From positions 1 through 64,000 of the forward strand of contig NZ_JALAMS010000014.1 of the NCBI RefSeq assembly GCF_026790145.1: 64,000 nt of DNA. The letters are read 5' to 3'. Shown here in pieces: positions 33,064 through 43,352 of this stretch; position 1 is the stretch's first letter, and each line of letters opens with the position of its first letter. The notes under the pieces are model-generated. The model did no database searches and was not told the origin of the DNA. It saw only the letters and a program-made list of their open reading frames with translations. Position numbers and translations under genes: made by a program. The stretch is from Bacillus_I endophytica_A (lineage in GTDB: Bacteria; Bacillota; Bacilli; Bacillales; Bacillaceae_H).

Positions 33064-33309
33064 ATAAAAGTAAGGGATCAAGGACTAGACAAATCAACTA
33101 ATTTGATTGTGGTAATAAAGTGAAAATTGGCACCAGAAGCGGTGAGGAAAGTGATTATGTAGCTTCTCTAGCGCTTTTCAAAAATGGTAGCAGAGGTTAT
33201 ATCATCTATTTTGTTTTGGTTCTCAGGGTATGAGTATAAAAATGAGAAGATAAGAAAAAATACGAAGAGCTTGTTAATCCTTTTTATTACTTCAAGGGGG
33301 AATTAGATT

Positions 33310-34052
33310 ATGACAAACTTAGATGGCAAAGTTGCAATTGTAACAGGTGGTGCTTCTGGTATCGGATTAGCTACTGCTAAAGCTTTTCTAGAAAAAGGAG
33401 CAAAAGTCGTTATTGGAGACTACAATAATGAAGCTGGAGTAAGCGTCGAAAAAGGGTTAAAAAAACATATAAGGATGTTTTATTTATTACAGTTAATGTG
33501 GCTGATGAGCAATCAGTTGAAAATCTTGTTTCTGAAACCGTCAAACATTTTGGAGGGTTAGACATCATTTTTAACAACGCTGGGGTTGGTGTTCAAACAC
33601 CTACTCACGAATTAACGGCTGAAGAATATAAGAGAGTAATTTCTGTGAACCAAGATGGTGTCTTTTATGGGATTAAATACGCTCTTCGTGAAATGCTTAA
33701 AACGGGTGGCGGTTCTATTATTAACACTTCTTCTATTTTGGGCACAGTTGGTGAGCCAACTTCTATTCCATATGCTGCAAGTAAAGGTGCTGTTAATTTA
33801 ATAACAAAGTCTGTTGCATTAGAATATGCGGATCGTAATATTCGAGTTAATGCTGTAGCTCCTGGATTTATTGAATCTGGACTAGTGAACAAAGAAGCAA
33901 TGGGTGAGTACTATGATGGTCTAGTAGCCAAACATCCTATTGGTCGACTAGGTGAACCAAAGGAAATTGCACATGCTGTTATCTTCTTAGCTGAAAATGA
34001 TTTTGTAACAGGTACAACACTTCTTGTTGACGGTGGATACACAGCTAAATAA
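33310..34052 (+). pseudogene. SDR-family dehydrogenase/reductase, frameshifted at an A7 run
   Basis: A classical SDR of about 247 residues in two frames. Frame one (33310 to about 33465) holds TGGASGIGLATA, the cofactor motif; frame two continues to 34052 with NNAG, the catalytic Ser-Tyr-Lys (INTSSI, PYAASKGAV) and the C-terminal GTTLLVDGGY. One extra A in the A7 run at 33459-33465 would join them perfectly. It may be a homopolymer sequencing error hiding an intact gene. The substrate is unknown; the pattern is FabG/glucose-dehydrogenase-like. SD AAGGGGG precedes ATG 33310. Confidence 0.82.
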
Positions 34053-34174
34053 GACTTTTATAATAACTCGATTCTTTTTATTAGCGCAAATTTTTAAATA
34101 TATAATAGTGGGCTTCTTAAAAGTCTGATGAATAATAAAAAAGATAAATATGTTGGTGAACAAGTTATCTCACT

Positions 34175-34216
34175 TTAAATAGCCTTCTATCACTTGGATG
34201 ATAGAAGGCTATTTAA
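34175..34216. terminator. perfect 18-bp hairpin, probable bidirectional terminator
   Basis: TTAAATAGCCTTCTATCA (34175-34192) and its exact complement (34199-34216), 6-nt loop. The flanks are TTTAA-like with no long T tract, so termination is likely but not certain. Confidence 0.6.
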
Positions 34217-34358
34217 GATATACGACAGTTACAACCTGTCATTAAAGTAAGAGAGCGTAAAGAGGTGTCTATTATCTATTTAATTCACTATCGTAATTTG
34301 GATAAGAAGAGACAGAATGTCCTTTATTATGGATATGTATAACAGTTCTTGTACATAA

Positions 34359-34370
34359 TACCAATTGGTA
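34359..34370. promoter_or_regulatory. palindrome upstream of hmp, possible operator
   Basis: TACCAATTGGTA is a perfect 12-bp palindrome 72 bp before hmp, inside a GTACATAATACC / GGTACATATA context. It could bind a nitric-oxide or redox regulator; it does not match the B. subtilis NsrR consensus as I know it. Confidence 0.45.
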
Positions 34371-34441
34371 CATATATCCAATTTACATCGTATAAACGCT
34401 ATAGTTTATCGCAATAAATTATAAAAGGTGGATGAAACGAG

Positions 34442-35662
34442 ATGCTTGACCCTAAAACAATTGAAATTGTGCAATCAACAGTACCGGTTTTAAAAGAACA
34501 TAGTAAAGAAATTGGCAAAAGATTTTACGAGTTACTATTTGCAAAAGCGCCTGATTTGTACAATATGTTTAATCAAACAAATCAGAAACGCGGGATTCAG
34601 CAGGAAGCGTTAGGATACGCGGTTTATGCTGCAGGAGAACATATTACAAACTTAGAGGCTATCAAACCTGTAATCGAAAGAATTTCTCAAAAGCACCGTG
34701 CTATAGGGGTGAAAGAAGAGCAGTATCCCATTGTAGGAGAGACTTTACTTCAAGCAGTAAAGGATGTTTTAGGAGATGCTGCTTCTGATGAAATTATTGA
34801 AGCATGGGGAAAGGCCTATGGATATATTGCGGATGCCTTCATTAACCTTGAGAAGAATCTTGAAGAAGAAACAAAGAGTCAGCCTGGTGGATGGAATGGA
34901 TATCGAAGTTTTTACGTAGATAAGAAAGTTGAAGAAAGCGATAATATCACATCATTTTATTTAAAACCTGCTGATGGAAAAGCTATTGCTTCTTACAAAG
35001 CTGGACAGTATTTGACGCTAAAAGCAACGATACCAGGTGAAAAGTATACTCATATTCGTCACTACAGTCTTTCAGAATCTCCAGGAAAACCGTATTATCG
35101 AATCAGTGTAAAACGTGAAGATGCTCATGATGATAGTCCAGACGGTATTGTCTCAAACTATTTACATAATCAAGTAAAGGTTGGAGAACAATTAGAATTT
35201 TCCGCTCCAGCAGGAGATTTTGTTCTGGATCATAGTGAATTACCCGTTGTGTTGATAAGCGGAGGGATTGGGATTACGCCTGTCCTTAGCATGTTGAATA
35301 CTTTAGTTGAAACACAGTCTACACGTCAAGTGACTTTTATTCATGGAGACACCAATAGTAAAACACACGCCTTTAAAGAACATGTAGAAGAATTAGCTAA
35401 AAATCAAGAAAACGTTAAATCATTTATTTGTTATAGCTCCCCTAATAAAGAGGACCAGATTGGACATGATTTTGACAAAGAAGGGATCATTGATCTAGAA
35501 GTATTAACATCTACTGTTCCTTCAAAAGAATCCGTATTTTACTTGTGCGGATCCATTCCATTTATGGAATCTATTCTAAACATATTAGTAAAATGGGGCG
35601 TATCAAAAGAAAATATTCACTACGAAGCATTTAGTCCGTTAGCACTTTTCGAAGAAGAATGA
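34442..35662 (+). CDS. hmp: flavohaemoglobin / nitric oxide dioxygenase
   Basis: 406 residues with three modules. The globin domain (about 1-140) has the distal and proximal haem pockets, including ISQKHRAIGV with the proximal His near residue 86. The FAD-binding domain (about 150-260) contains RHYSLSESPG. The NAD-binding domain (260-406) contains SGGIGITPVLSML and FYLCGSIPFM. It converts NO to nitrate using O2 and NAD(P)H in the cytoplasm. ATG 34442 follows AAAGGTGG. It is a single gene with a strong terminator at 35675-35706. Confidence 0.95.
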   Translation: MLDPKTIEIVQSTVPVLKEHSKEIGKRFYELLFAKAPDLYNMFNQTNQKRGIQQEALGYAVYAAGEHITNLEAIKPVIERISQKHRAIGVKEEQYPIVGETLLQAVKDVLGDAASDEIIEAWGKAYGYIADAFINLEKNLEEETKSQPGGWNGYRSFYVDKKVEESDNITSFYLKPADGKAIASYKAGQYLTLKATIPGEKYTHIRHYSLSESPGKPYYRISVKREDAHDDSPDGIVSNYLHNQVKVGEQLEFSAPAGDFVLDHSELPVVLISGGIGITPVLSMLNTLVETQSTRQVTFIHGDTNSKTHAFKEHVEELAKNQENVKSFICYSSPNKEDQIGHDFDKEGIIDLEVLTSTVPSKESVFYLCGSIPFMESILNILVKWGVSKENIHYEAFSPLALFEEE

Positions 35663-35674
35663 TTAATCCTCTTG

Positions 35675-35706
35675 AAAAAAGCTCAAATTATTTTTTGAGC
35701 TTTTTT
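35675..35706 (+). terminator. terminator of hmp
   Basis: AAAAAAGCTCAAA / TTTTGAGCTTTTTT, strong stem with T-rich tail. Confidence 0.9.
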
Positions 35707-35874
35707 ATTTCTAAACAAAGAAAGTTTTTTCCGATATATTGTATTTATAGGCTGCTAAAACCATAAAATCGTAAAGCGCATAGCTCATTATGTAGCGGCT
35801 ATTAGACTGACCACATAAAAAGTATGACGGTTGAATTGAAAAGGGGATTTTAGAGTAGTAAGGAGTGATTTTAG

Positions 35875-36438
35875 GTGCATAAGGTTGAAATTAGAAGACC
35901 ACGAATGGAAGAAAATGAGGAAATTCAGCAATTTTTTAGGACAGTCATTCAAGATACATTTGCCAAGGAAGGTTTATCAGAGTTACTTGAGGATATGGAA
36001 AATGAAATTAAAGATAAGAAAAAATACTTAAAATGTGATTTTGATAGCTGTGGAAAGGACCGATATTTTTTAATAGCCCTCGATGAAATGCATAATCAAG
36101 TTATTGGTACCATTGAATATGGTCCTGCTAGTGATCTGATTAATCGTTGTACAGATGGAGAATTAAAAGAATGGAATGAGATAGGAACGGTATTTGTTCA
36201 TCCTAATTATCAAGGAATGGGTATAGGAACCCTACTCTTAAATGTAATGGTTCTTACTTTACAGAATCGGAAAATTAAAGAATTTTGTTTGGATAGCGGA
36301 TACCTCAATGCACAGAAAATATGGAAGAAAAAATTAGGGGAACCCCATTATTTGTTGAAGGATTACTGGGGGGATGGAAGTGACCATATGATTTGGAAAA
36401 AACGCACAAATGATATGTCAATTATATTTAGTACATGA
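35875..36438 (+). CDS. GNAT-family N-acetyltransferase
   Basis: 187 residues. The acetyl-CoA-binding motif A is IGTVFVHPNYQGMGIGTLLL (about 100-119), with the Q-x-x-G-x-G/A core (QGMGIG). The N-terminal half has the acidic, helical features of small-molecule acetyltransferases. The substrate is unknown. The start is GTG 35875 behind AAGGAGTG; no nearby ATG fits. It stands alone between hmp and the AraC-type regulators. Confidence 0.85.
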   Translation: MHKVEIRRPRMEENEEIQQFFRTVIQDTFAKEGLSELLEDMENEIKDKKKYLKCDFDSCGKDRYFLIALDEMHNQVIGTIEYGPASDLINRCTDGELKEWNEIGTVFVHPNYQGMGIGTLLLNVMVLTLQNRKIKEFCLDSGYLNAQKIWKKKLGEPHYLLKDYWGDGSDHMIWKKRTNDMSIIFST

Positions 36439-36560
36439 TTAAAATATATCGTGTAAAGTAATTTAACAAAAAAGAAGATTTAAACTCTACTTGATCTCAT
36501 AATGTTACTATCTACTATTGCTCTAATATAGATGAGGAACAGAGAAAGAGGGGATGTAAT

Positions 36561-37388
36561 ATGAGTAACAGGAAAAAATGGTGTTTTCAGATTCCTTTAC
36601 AACCCGAGTTTAAAATGAAGACAGCTTATTATATAGAAAAGAGAGAGTTTGATCAAAGAAGAAACAAGTCTTGCTTGTATTATCAATTCAAGTGCAATTC
36701 TATTTCTAACACAATGCTAGTGATCCCTGACGGATGTATAGATATTCTGTTTACTTGTGTGCAACAAGCTCCTTATGGAAAAGTTTGTGGAAGTGTTCTT
36801 AGAAGTAAGGAAATCCAACTTACTCCAGGGGCAGAATATTTTGGTGTGAGGTTTCCTCTAGGAGGAGAAGCTTTAAAGTGGAATTGTTCTATGAAAGAGA
36901 TAGTTGAGTGTGAGATGCCAACAAAGGATATATTGTCATTAGATGATCCTGCGCAACAATTAGCCAATCTCCCTTCATTTGAAGGGAGAATACAGCAATT
37001 TCAAGAAACAATAGGTCCCCTATTTTTGAATGAAGATCGTTGTTCTTCAATTGTGATGAACGCCTTATATCATATACATTTAAGTAAAGGAAATATTACA
37101 ATAAACGATTTAGCTCAACAATCTGGTTTCTCAACAAGGTACATACGCAAACAATTTGAACATGCTATCGGAATTTCTCCTAAGTTATTTTCACAAATCG
37201 TTCGGTTTCAATGCTCACTGTCTATGTTTATGAACGATAAGAATTATTCAATATGGGATATAATTGAGGAAAGTGGATACTATGATCAAGCGCATTTAAT
37301 TAATGAATATAAAAAATTCAGTTATTACAGTCCAAAACAGCTAATGGACACCGTAACGAAGGGGGAAAGCATTGGTTATATAACATAG
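36561..37388 (+). CDS. AraC-family transcriptional regulator (copy 1)
   Basis: 275 residues. The N-terminal part (about 20-150) carries the VIPDGCIDILF and GVRFPLGG motifs of the sensor domain found in a subgroup of AraC regulators. The C-terminal double helix-turn-helix (about 170-265) includes ITINDLAQQSGFSTRYIRKQFE and the GYYDQAHLINEYKKF recognition motif. It is a clear paralogue of the protein encoded at 37695-38516, with the same layout and many identical blocks. Together they precede an amine-type catabolic set. ATG 36561 has SD AGAGGGGATG. Confidence 0.87.
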   Translation: MSNRKKWCFQIPLQPEFKMKTAYYIEKREFDQRRNKSCLYYQFKCNSISNTMLVIPDGCIDILFTCVQQAPYGKVCGSVLRSKEIQLTPGAEYFGVRFPLGGEALKWNCSMKEIVECEMPTKDILSLDDPAQQLANLPSFEGRIQQFQETIGPLFLNEDRCSSIVMNALYHIHLSKGNITINDLAQQSGFSTRYIRKQFEHAIGISPKLFSQIVRFQCSLSMFMNDKNYSIWDIIEESGYYDQAHLINEYKKFSYYSPKQLMDTVTKGESIGYIT

Positions 37389-37694
37389 AGGTAAGATATC
37401 ATTTTACAAGAAAGAATATTCTGACAAATACTTGAGTCTATTTCGAAGAATATATATAATAGATACAATAAAGTTGGAGATAGTATAAGAGATACATATA
37501 CAACATGGTTATTTCAATCTTATATGAAGAGATTCATTCTAGAATTGAAATAATAGGAGTTTTAATGTAAGCGTTTTCTTTTGGATAATCGATGTTTATC
37601 CAGGACTAAGGGGTGAATCGTATCTTAATTAAGAGTGAGAAGCTACACAAACATTTATGACTGATATCCCATTAACTATTTAAAGGAGATATAT
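37389..37694. other. intergenic region between AraC paralogues
   Basis: No gene is seen. A 13/14 cre match lies at 37566-37579. Confidence 0.5.
37566..37579. promoter_or_regulatory. cre-like site upstream of AraC regulator copy 2
   Basis: TGTAAGCGTTTTCT matches the cre consensus at 13 of 14 positions, 116 bp before the gene. It suggests CcpA control of the regulator. Confidence 0.65.
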
Positions 37695-38516
37695 ATGGTG
37701 ATTTGTTTACCTAATGTAAAGAATAATAGCTATTTACCGTCCCAACCTGAATTTAAATCTTACACAGAGTATTATATGGAACATAGGGAGAAAGGTTTAA
37801 AGAATGAGTCTATTCTCATTTTCTATCAATTTAAAGTGAAAGACATAAAAGAAAAAGTTACGGTTGTTCCAGATGGATGTATAGATATTCTAATTAGTTG
37901 TGATGAACGCTTACCAGGAGCGAAGGTTTGTGGAAATGTTAGTAAAAGTAAGTATATAAATCTAATCCCAAATACAACTTACTTTGGGATTAGAATTCCA
38001 TATCTCTATCATATTCAAAAAATGGACTATACTTTAAAGGAGCTGCATGATCAAGAACTTCCCTTAATTGAGCTTATTTCAATGGATAATACAATTGTAG
38101 AAAGAATTATAAAAGAAGATTACTTCATAAAAAGGATAGATATATTTAATAAAACGTTGAGAAATATCTTGCTTGATTTTCATACCTCTTCTCCTGTGGA
38201 ACAAGCTATACATTTTCTCTACTCAACGAGGGGTAATATCTCTATGAATCAACTAGCAAGTGAAGTAGGCTATTCAACAAGATATTTGCGTAAACAATTT
38301 GAAATTCACATTGGCATTTCCCCAAAACTATTTAGTAAAATCATCAGGTTTCAATGTTCATTAAATATGCTGTTAAATCATAACCGTTACACAGTAAATG
38401 ATGTTATTTATGAAAATGGATATTATGATCAGTCCCATCTCATTAATGAATTTAGGGATTTTGGATATATAACCCCATATAAGCTTACTGGTAGAAGATA
38501 TCAAGGAGTATGGTAA
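37695..38516 (+). CDS. AraC-family transcriptional regulator (copy 2)
   Basis: 273 residues, paralogous to the gene at 36561. Shared blocks include VVPDGCIDILIS, AKVCGNVSKSK, TYFGIRIP, and the helix-turn-helix pair with YSTRYLRKQFE and GYYDQSHLINEF. The strongest divergence is in the central sensor region, as expected if the two copies sense different ligands. The aldehyde dehydrogenase gene follows after a terminator. SD AAAGGAGAT precedes ATG 37695. A cre-like site lies upstream. Confidence 0.87.
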   Translation: MVICLPNVKNNSYLPSQPEFKSYTEYYMEHREKGLKNESILIFYQFKVKDIKEKVTVVPDGCIDILISCDERLPGAKVCGNVSKSKYINLIPNTTYFGIRIPYLYHIQKMDYTLKELHDQELPLIELISMDNTIVERIIKEDYFIKRIDIFNKTLRNILLDFHTSSPVEQAIHFLYSTRGNISMNQLASEVGYSTRYLRKQFEIHIGISPKLFSKIIRFQCSLNMLLNHNRYTVNDVIYENGYYDQSHLINEFRDFGYITPYKLTGRRYQGVW

Positions 38517-38530
38517 ATAGATTTACAGGG

Positions 38531-38566
38531 AAAAGCATTCTTTGCTTATAAAGAATGCTTTTTTTA
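38531..38566 (+). terminator. terminator after AraC copy 2
   Basis: AAAAGCATTCTTT / AAAGAATGCTTTTTTTA, perfect stem, 6-nt loop. Confidence 0.9.
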
Positions 38567-38745
38567 TATTATTCTCCAAAAAATATTCTGATTGTTCCGA
38601 TTTATCCAATAAATTAAGGCTATGTCTTGATAATCTTTAATTACTGGAAGGGACTTATAAGCTAAATCACATGGATAAGAAATTACTTAGAGCGAGGTTA
38701 GCAGAGAGTTACTTCTACAGACTACAGTAGAAAGGATATTGGGAT

Positions 38746-40215
38746 ATGAAACATTATAAGATGTTTATTGATGGAAAGTGGGTTGATTCCATATCAGGTA
38801 GAAGCTTTGAATCTATTAATCCTGGGACTGGGAAAGTACATGCTATTGTAGCAGAGGCAGGAACAGAAGATGTAGAATATGCGGTTAAAACGGCTCGGCA
38901 AGCATTTGAAAATGGACCTTGGGCAAAAATGGCCCCAAGTGAACGGGGACGCTTATTATATAAAGTTGCTTTAAAAATGAGGGAGAAAGCAGAGTTTCTC
39001 GCTGAAATAGAATCAGCAGATAATGGATTACCGATTAATGAGACTAAACTGATTGAGATACCAGCGACAATTGATGTTTTAGAGTTTTATGCGGGTATGA
39101 CGAATAAGCTAAGTGGAGAAACATTGGCCTCTCCAATGAACCGATTTAATTATACATTAAGAGAACCTTTAGGGGTTATCGGAGCAATCGTGCCATGGAA
39201 TTTTCCGCTCATGCTTACAATGTGGAAAGTCGCTCCTGCTCTTGCAGCGGGAAATACAATTGTAATAAAACCAGCAGAGCAAACACCAGTTAGCATTTTG
39301 GAGTTAGTGAAGATATTCCAAGAGGCGGGTCTTCCGGATGGGGTCATTAATATAGTTCCAGGGTTCGGTCACACAGCAGGTAATGCTCTAGTTTCTCATC
39401 CTGGAATTGATAAAATTGCTTTTACAGGTTCAACTCGTACAGGCCAGCTTATTATGCAATCAGCAAGTAAAAATCTAAAACCTGTTTCACTAGAGCTTGG
39501 TGGGAAATCACCAAATATTATATTCGATGATGCAAACTTAGAAGATGCGATAAATATGGCTTCTTTCGGAATCTATTTCGGCCAAGGACAAGTATGTGCA
39601 GCTGGTTCTAGAATCTTTGTTCAAGATTCAATTTATGATGAATTTATAGAACGTTTTGTAAAAAAAGCCCAATCTATACGTGTTGGAAATCCGCTTGATT
39701 CAACAACACAAATGGGTCCTCAAGTTTCAAATAAACAGCTGGAACAAATTGAAAAGTATGTATCAATAGGAATAGAAGAAGGCGCCAATCTAGTAACAGG
39801 AGGAGAACGTTTTACAAGAGCTGGGGATGGATACTACTTCACACCAACCGTTTTCGAAAATGTTACGAACCAAATGACGATTGCTAAAGAAGAGATTTTT
39901 GGACCAGTAGCTTCAATTATCCGATTTAGTGACGAAGCAGATGCCCTTCAAAAAGCAAATGAAACCATTTATGGATTAGCGTCAGGAGTTTGGACAAATG
40001 ACTTAAAACGTGCACATCGCATGGCACGCGGAATTAAAGCAGGAACAGTTTGGGTGAATGCGTATAGCTTTCTGGACAGTGGAGCCCCTTTTGGTGGAAC
40101 AAAGCAAAGTGGATTTGGGCGTGAATTAGGGGTACAAGCTCTCGAAATGTATACTCAAACAAAACATGTTTGGGTGGATTTAAATGAGCGAGCAATGAAC
40201 TGGTATGGTGGATAG
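38746..40215 (+). CDS. aldehyde dehydrogenase (betaine/phenylacetaldehyde/aminoaldehyde type)
   Basis: 489 residues, complete ALDH fold. The NAD site shows VPWNFPLMLTMWKVAPALAAGN and FTGSTRTG; the catalytic Glu is in LELGGKSPN (about 251) and the catalytic Cys in GQGQVCAAGSR (about 285). It oxidises an aldehyde to an acid. With the adjacent permease and class III aminotransferase, an amino-aldehyde from a polyamine or an aryl-acetaldehyde is the likely substrate. The start ATG 38746 follows AAAGGATATTGGG, a modest SD. It is the first gene of the presumed catabolic unit. Confidence 0.87.
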   Translation: MKHYKMFIDGKWVDSISGRSFESINPGTGKVHAIVAEAGTEDVEYAVKTARQAFENGPWAKMAPSERGRLLYKVALKMREKAEFLAEIESADNGLPINETKLIEIPATIDVLEFYAGMTNKLSGETLASPMNRFNYTLREPLGVIGAIVPWNFPLMLTMWKVAPALAAGNTIVIKPAEQTPVSILELVKIFQEAGLPDGVINIVPGFGHTAGNALVSHPGIDKIAFTGSTRTGQLIMQSASKNLKPVSLELGGKSPNIIFDDANLEDAINMASFGIYFGQGQVCAAGSRIFVQDSIYDEFIERFVKKAQSIRVGNPLDSTTQMGPQVSNKQLEQIEKYVSIGIEEGANLVTGGERFTRAGDGYYFTPTVFENVTNQMTIAKEEIFGPVASIIRFSDEADALQKANETIYGLASGVWTNDLKRAHRMARGIKAGTVWVNAYSFLDSGAPFGGTKQSGFGRELGVQALEMYTQTKHVWVDLNERAMNWYGG

Positions 40216-40345
40216 ATTTCTATATGGGCATCTTATTCATTCTCTAACTCTATAAGTAAAGAATGATGAAAGTTTTATATTCTTCGAAAAAGAGATAGAG
40301 TAAAAACTTCATTTTTTCATTGGCTATTTGGAAAGGAGGAGGAGA

Positions 40346-41734
40346 TTGGAGACAGAAAAATCAGTACATGACATAGCCTTTCGTCCAAATAAAATTGAAC
40401 TTAAGCGAACACTAAAGTTAAGAGATTTAGTTATCTTTGGGCTAGGATTCATGGCCCCAGTAGCAGCGATGTCCTTATTTGGAATCATAACCGTCGTTTC
40501 CGAAGGACATTCAGTGCTTTCTTATATCATTGGATTTGTTGCTATGTTATTTACAGCCTACAGTTTTGGGAAAATGGTAGAAGCATATCCTGTAGCTGGT
40601 TCTACTTATACGTATGCACAGCATGCGCTTCATCCTAAAATAGGTTTTATTGCAGGATGGGGAATGCTACTTGATTATCTTTTAATTCCGATGCTTACCT
40701 TTCTTATTAGTTCTAATTTTGCGCATGCTCTTGTGCCAAGTATCGCGGTTTGGGCCTGGGTCCTTATCTTTGCTATTCCTATTACCCTAGTAAATATAAT
40801 GGGTGTTGAAGTTGCTGCTAAAGTAAATACAGTATTAGTCCTTTTAATGATTTTGGCTGTTTTAGTTTTTGCCATAAGTGCAGGCCATTATATTGTAACA
40901 GGAAACTTATCTCTTATTCAGTTTGATGCGATCTATGATCCGAGTCATTTCTCTATTGGTGCTATTATTAGCGGATCTGCTATTGTTATCGTTGCTTATC
41001 TTGGATTTGATGCAATCACAACATTAGCAGAAGAAACAAATGTAGGTGGGAATAAGATTGGGCTAGCTATCATGTTCACATGCGTTATTCAAACGATATT
41101 TTACGTTTCAGTAACCTATTTAGCTGTGATTATAGTAGGACATTATACAGTGATTAAGAATCCGGATATAGCCTTTTTTAACATACTCCATACTATTGGT
41201 AGTCTATTTCTTCAAACCTTTATTACAGTAATGATTATAGCTTCTGGGGTAGCGAGTGCATTAGCAAGTCAATCAGCTTCAAGTCGCTTACTTTTAGGAA
41301 TGGGGCGTGATAATGTCTTGCCAAAGAAGTTTTTTGGGTATATCCATCCGAAGTATAAAACACCGGTCAATAACATTCTTTTAATGTCTATAGCTGGCAT
41401 CATAGGGGCTCTATCACTAAATATGCAATTGGTATCAGATCTTGTTGCGTTTGGGGGATTATTAGGGTTTGCCTTTGTCAATATATGTGTGATTAACCAT
41501 TACTATATAAAAAATAAGCAAAGAAATGCATTGAAATATTTAATCATTCCATCCTTAGGCACTATCGTGTGTCTCTATATTTTATGGGGACTTTCGACAG
41601 CGGGGAAAACAGTAGGCCTTTTATGGTTAGGACTAGGTTTTATTTATCTTATTGTTCGATCCTCATCCTCAAAAGAATTTAAAGCCTTCTTATCAAATAA
41701 GGAAGAAGCAACACTTGATGGAAATCCTAAGTGA
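40346..41734 (+). CDS. APC-superfamily permease (amine/polyamine or amino acid uptake)
   Basis: 462 residues with about 12 membrane segments. The first segment (LVIFGLGFMAPVAAMSLFGI) and PVAGSTYTYAQHALHPKIGF are typical of APC members related to PuuP putrescine importers. The context (aminotransferase, aldehyde dehydrogenase, deacetylase remnant) supports amine uptake, but this is inferred. I chose TTG 40346, six bases after the AAAGGAGGAGG SD; the in-frame TTG at 40328 precedes that SD. Confidence 0.8.
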   Translation: METEKSVHDIAFRPNKIELKRTLKLRDLVIFGLGFMAPVAAMSLFGIITVVSEGHSVLSYIIGFVAMLFTAYSFGKMVEAYPVAGSTYTYAQHALHPKIGFIAGWGMLLDYLLIPMLTFLISSNFAHALVPSIAVWAWVLIFAIPITLVNIMGVEVAAKVNTVLVLLMILAVLVFAISAGHYIVTGNLSLIQFDAIYDPSHFSIGAIISGSAIVIVAYLGFDAITTLAEETNVGGNKIGLAIMFTCVIQTIFYVSVTYLAVIIVGHYTVIKNPDIAFFNILHTIGSLFLQTFITVMIIASGVASALASQSASSRLLLGMGRDNVLPKKFFGYIHPKYKTPVNNILLMSIAGIIGALSLNMQLVSDLVAFGGLLGFAFVNICVINHYYIKNKQRNALKYLIIPSLGTIVCLYILWGLSTAGKTVGLLWLGLGFIYLIVRSSSSKEFKAFLSNKEEATLDGNPK

Positions 41735-41780
41735 GAACAGGGGATTTACCCCTTACTAATATATTTTAGGAGGAATACGT

Positions 41781-43160
41781 ATGCAAAAATTATCTAAGGG
41801 TTCTACTTTTACACATGCCGAATTAGCGGAGATTGATAAGAAACATTATTTGCACCCAACTACTCCCCCAAAAGCACATTACCTATCAGGTCCTCCCACC
41901 ATTTTTTCGGAGGGTCATGGAATTTATCTTAAAGATTTACAGGGGAAAGAACGAATCGATGGTGTATCTATGCTTTGGAATGTAAATTTAGGATACGGAA
42001 ATGAAGAGTTAGCTGAGGCGTCTAAGCAACAGATGCTAAAACTTTCTTATAGTTCTTCATTTAGTGGGCAGTCAAATGAACCAGCCATTCTTTTAGCACA
42101 AAAAGTGGCTTCAATGGCACCTGGGGACTTGAATGTTTGTTTCTTTACATCAGGAGGCTCAGAATCTAATGATACAGCTTTCAAGTTGGCTCGTTTCTAT
42201 TGGAAGGTGAAAGGACAGCCAGAGCGTACAAAGATTATTTCTCTAGATCAATCATTCCACGGGGTTACAGTAGGAGCTACAAGTGCTACTGGGATAGAAG
42301 GATTTCAAAAGTTTACAACTTCCAATGCGCCAAACTTTCTTAAAGCCGCCGCTCATGCAGTAGAAGCGGAACTGGGAGATAAGACGGATCCAAACTATCC
42401 ACGCTCTATTAGAGGAACGATAGAAGCAGAGGGAGCAGATACCATTGCCGCTGTAATTATCGAACCAATTCAAGGAGCAGGAGGAGTAAGATTTCCTCCT
42501 AAAGGATATATTCAAGCAGTACGTAAACTTTGTGATGAATATGGTGTTTTAATGATTGCCGATGAAGTAATCTGCGGATTTGGACGTACTGGGAAAATGT
42601 TTGGTGTAGATCATTGGAACATAGTACCAGATTTTCTCTGCGTAGCAAAAGGAATTTCAAGTGGATATGCTCATCTTGGAGCTGTCATTATGAGAGAACA
42701 TGTTAGGGAAGCGTTTGTGCAATCTGATGAAATGATGTTTCATGGATTCACATATAGCGGTCATCCTGTTGCTTGTGCAGTTGGATTAAAAACGATTGAA
42801 ATGATTGATAGGGACAACATTGTGGAAAATAGTCGAATGCGTGGGGAGGAGTTATTGAGAGGGCTTCAATATTTAGAAAGAAATCATAAACATGTAACGA
42901 AAGTAAGAGGGCTTGGCCTTTTAGTAGGGCTAGAGCTATTTAGAGACCCTGAGAGTGGTATTCCATTTGACCCATCCCAACACGCAGCAGCACAATACAC
43001 AGATATTTGTATGGAGCTAGGATTACAGCTACGTTATTTTGATTGGAAAGGGACAAACACAGTAGCCCTTGCACCACCGCTTATTATTACAAGTGAACAA
43101 GTGGAAGAAATTATTAGCAGAATGGATCAAGCGCTTAAAAGATTTGAAGAACAAATTTGA
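41781..43160 (+). CDS. class III PLP aminotransferase (omega-amine:pyruvate type)
   Basis: 459 residues, normal for omega-transaminases such as SpuC or beta-alanine:pyruvate aminotransferases. The cofactor Asp lies in MIADEVICGFGRTG, and the PLP lysine in CVAKGISSGY about 27 residues later. The N-terminal motif HYLSGPPTIF and the GGSESNDTAFKLAR block are typical of this group. It would convert an amine such as putrescine into an aldehyde, to be oxidised by the ALDH encoded at 38746. It follows the permease by 46 bp, with SD TAGGAGGAA. Confidence 0.87.
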   Translation: MQKLSKGSTFTHAELAEIDKKHYLHPTTPPKAHYLSGPPTIFSEGHGIYLKDLQGKERIDGVSMLWNVNLGYGNEELAEASKQQMLKLSYSSSFSGQSNEPAILLAQKVASMAPGDLNVCFFTSGGSESNDTAFKLARFYWKVKGQPERTKIISLDQSFHGVTVGATSATGIEGFQKFTTSNAPNFLKAAAHAVEAELGDKTDPNYPRSIRGTIEAEGADTIAAVIIEPIQGAGGVRFPPKGYIQAVRKLCDEYGVLMIADEVICGFGRTGKMFGVDHWNIVPDFLCVAKGISSGYAHLGAVIMREHVREAFVQSDEMMFHGFTYSGHPVACAVGLKTIEMIDRDNIVENSRMRGEELLRGLQYLERNHKHVTKVRGLGLLVGLELFRDPESGIPFDPSQHAAAQYTDICMELGLQLRYFDWKGTNTVALAPPLIITSEQVEEIISRMDQALKRFEEQI

Positions 43161-43352
43161 GTTTCTAAATAAACACAGCATCAGGGGGAAGCTAGAATTT
43201 CTAAGCTTCCCTTTACTTGTAATAAGAGAGGGAAAAGGGTGAAAAAACAACTTCATCTTACGTTATATATGATAGAGCCAAATTAAAGTTAAAAAATACG
43301 AACGAAGAAGTGAGTGTATACCACTTCTTTAAGAGATATAGGAGGAATAAGA

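Larger units (their letters stand above)
34053..34441. other. intergenic region upstream of hmp
   Basis: No gene is seen. It holds a perfect 18-bp hairpin (34175-34216) and a 12-bp palindrome (34359-34370) close to the hmp start. Confidence 0.5.
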
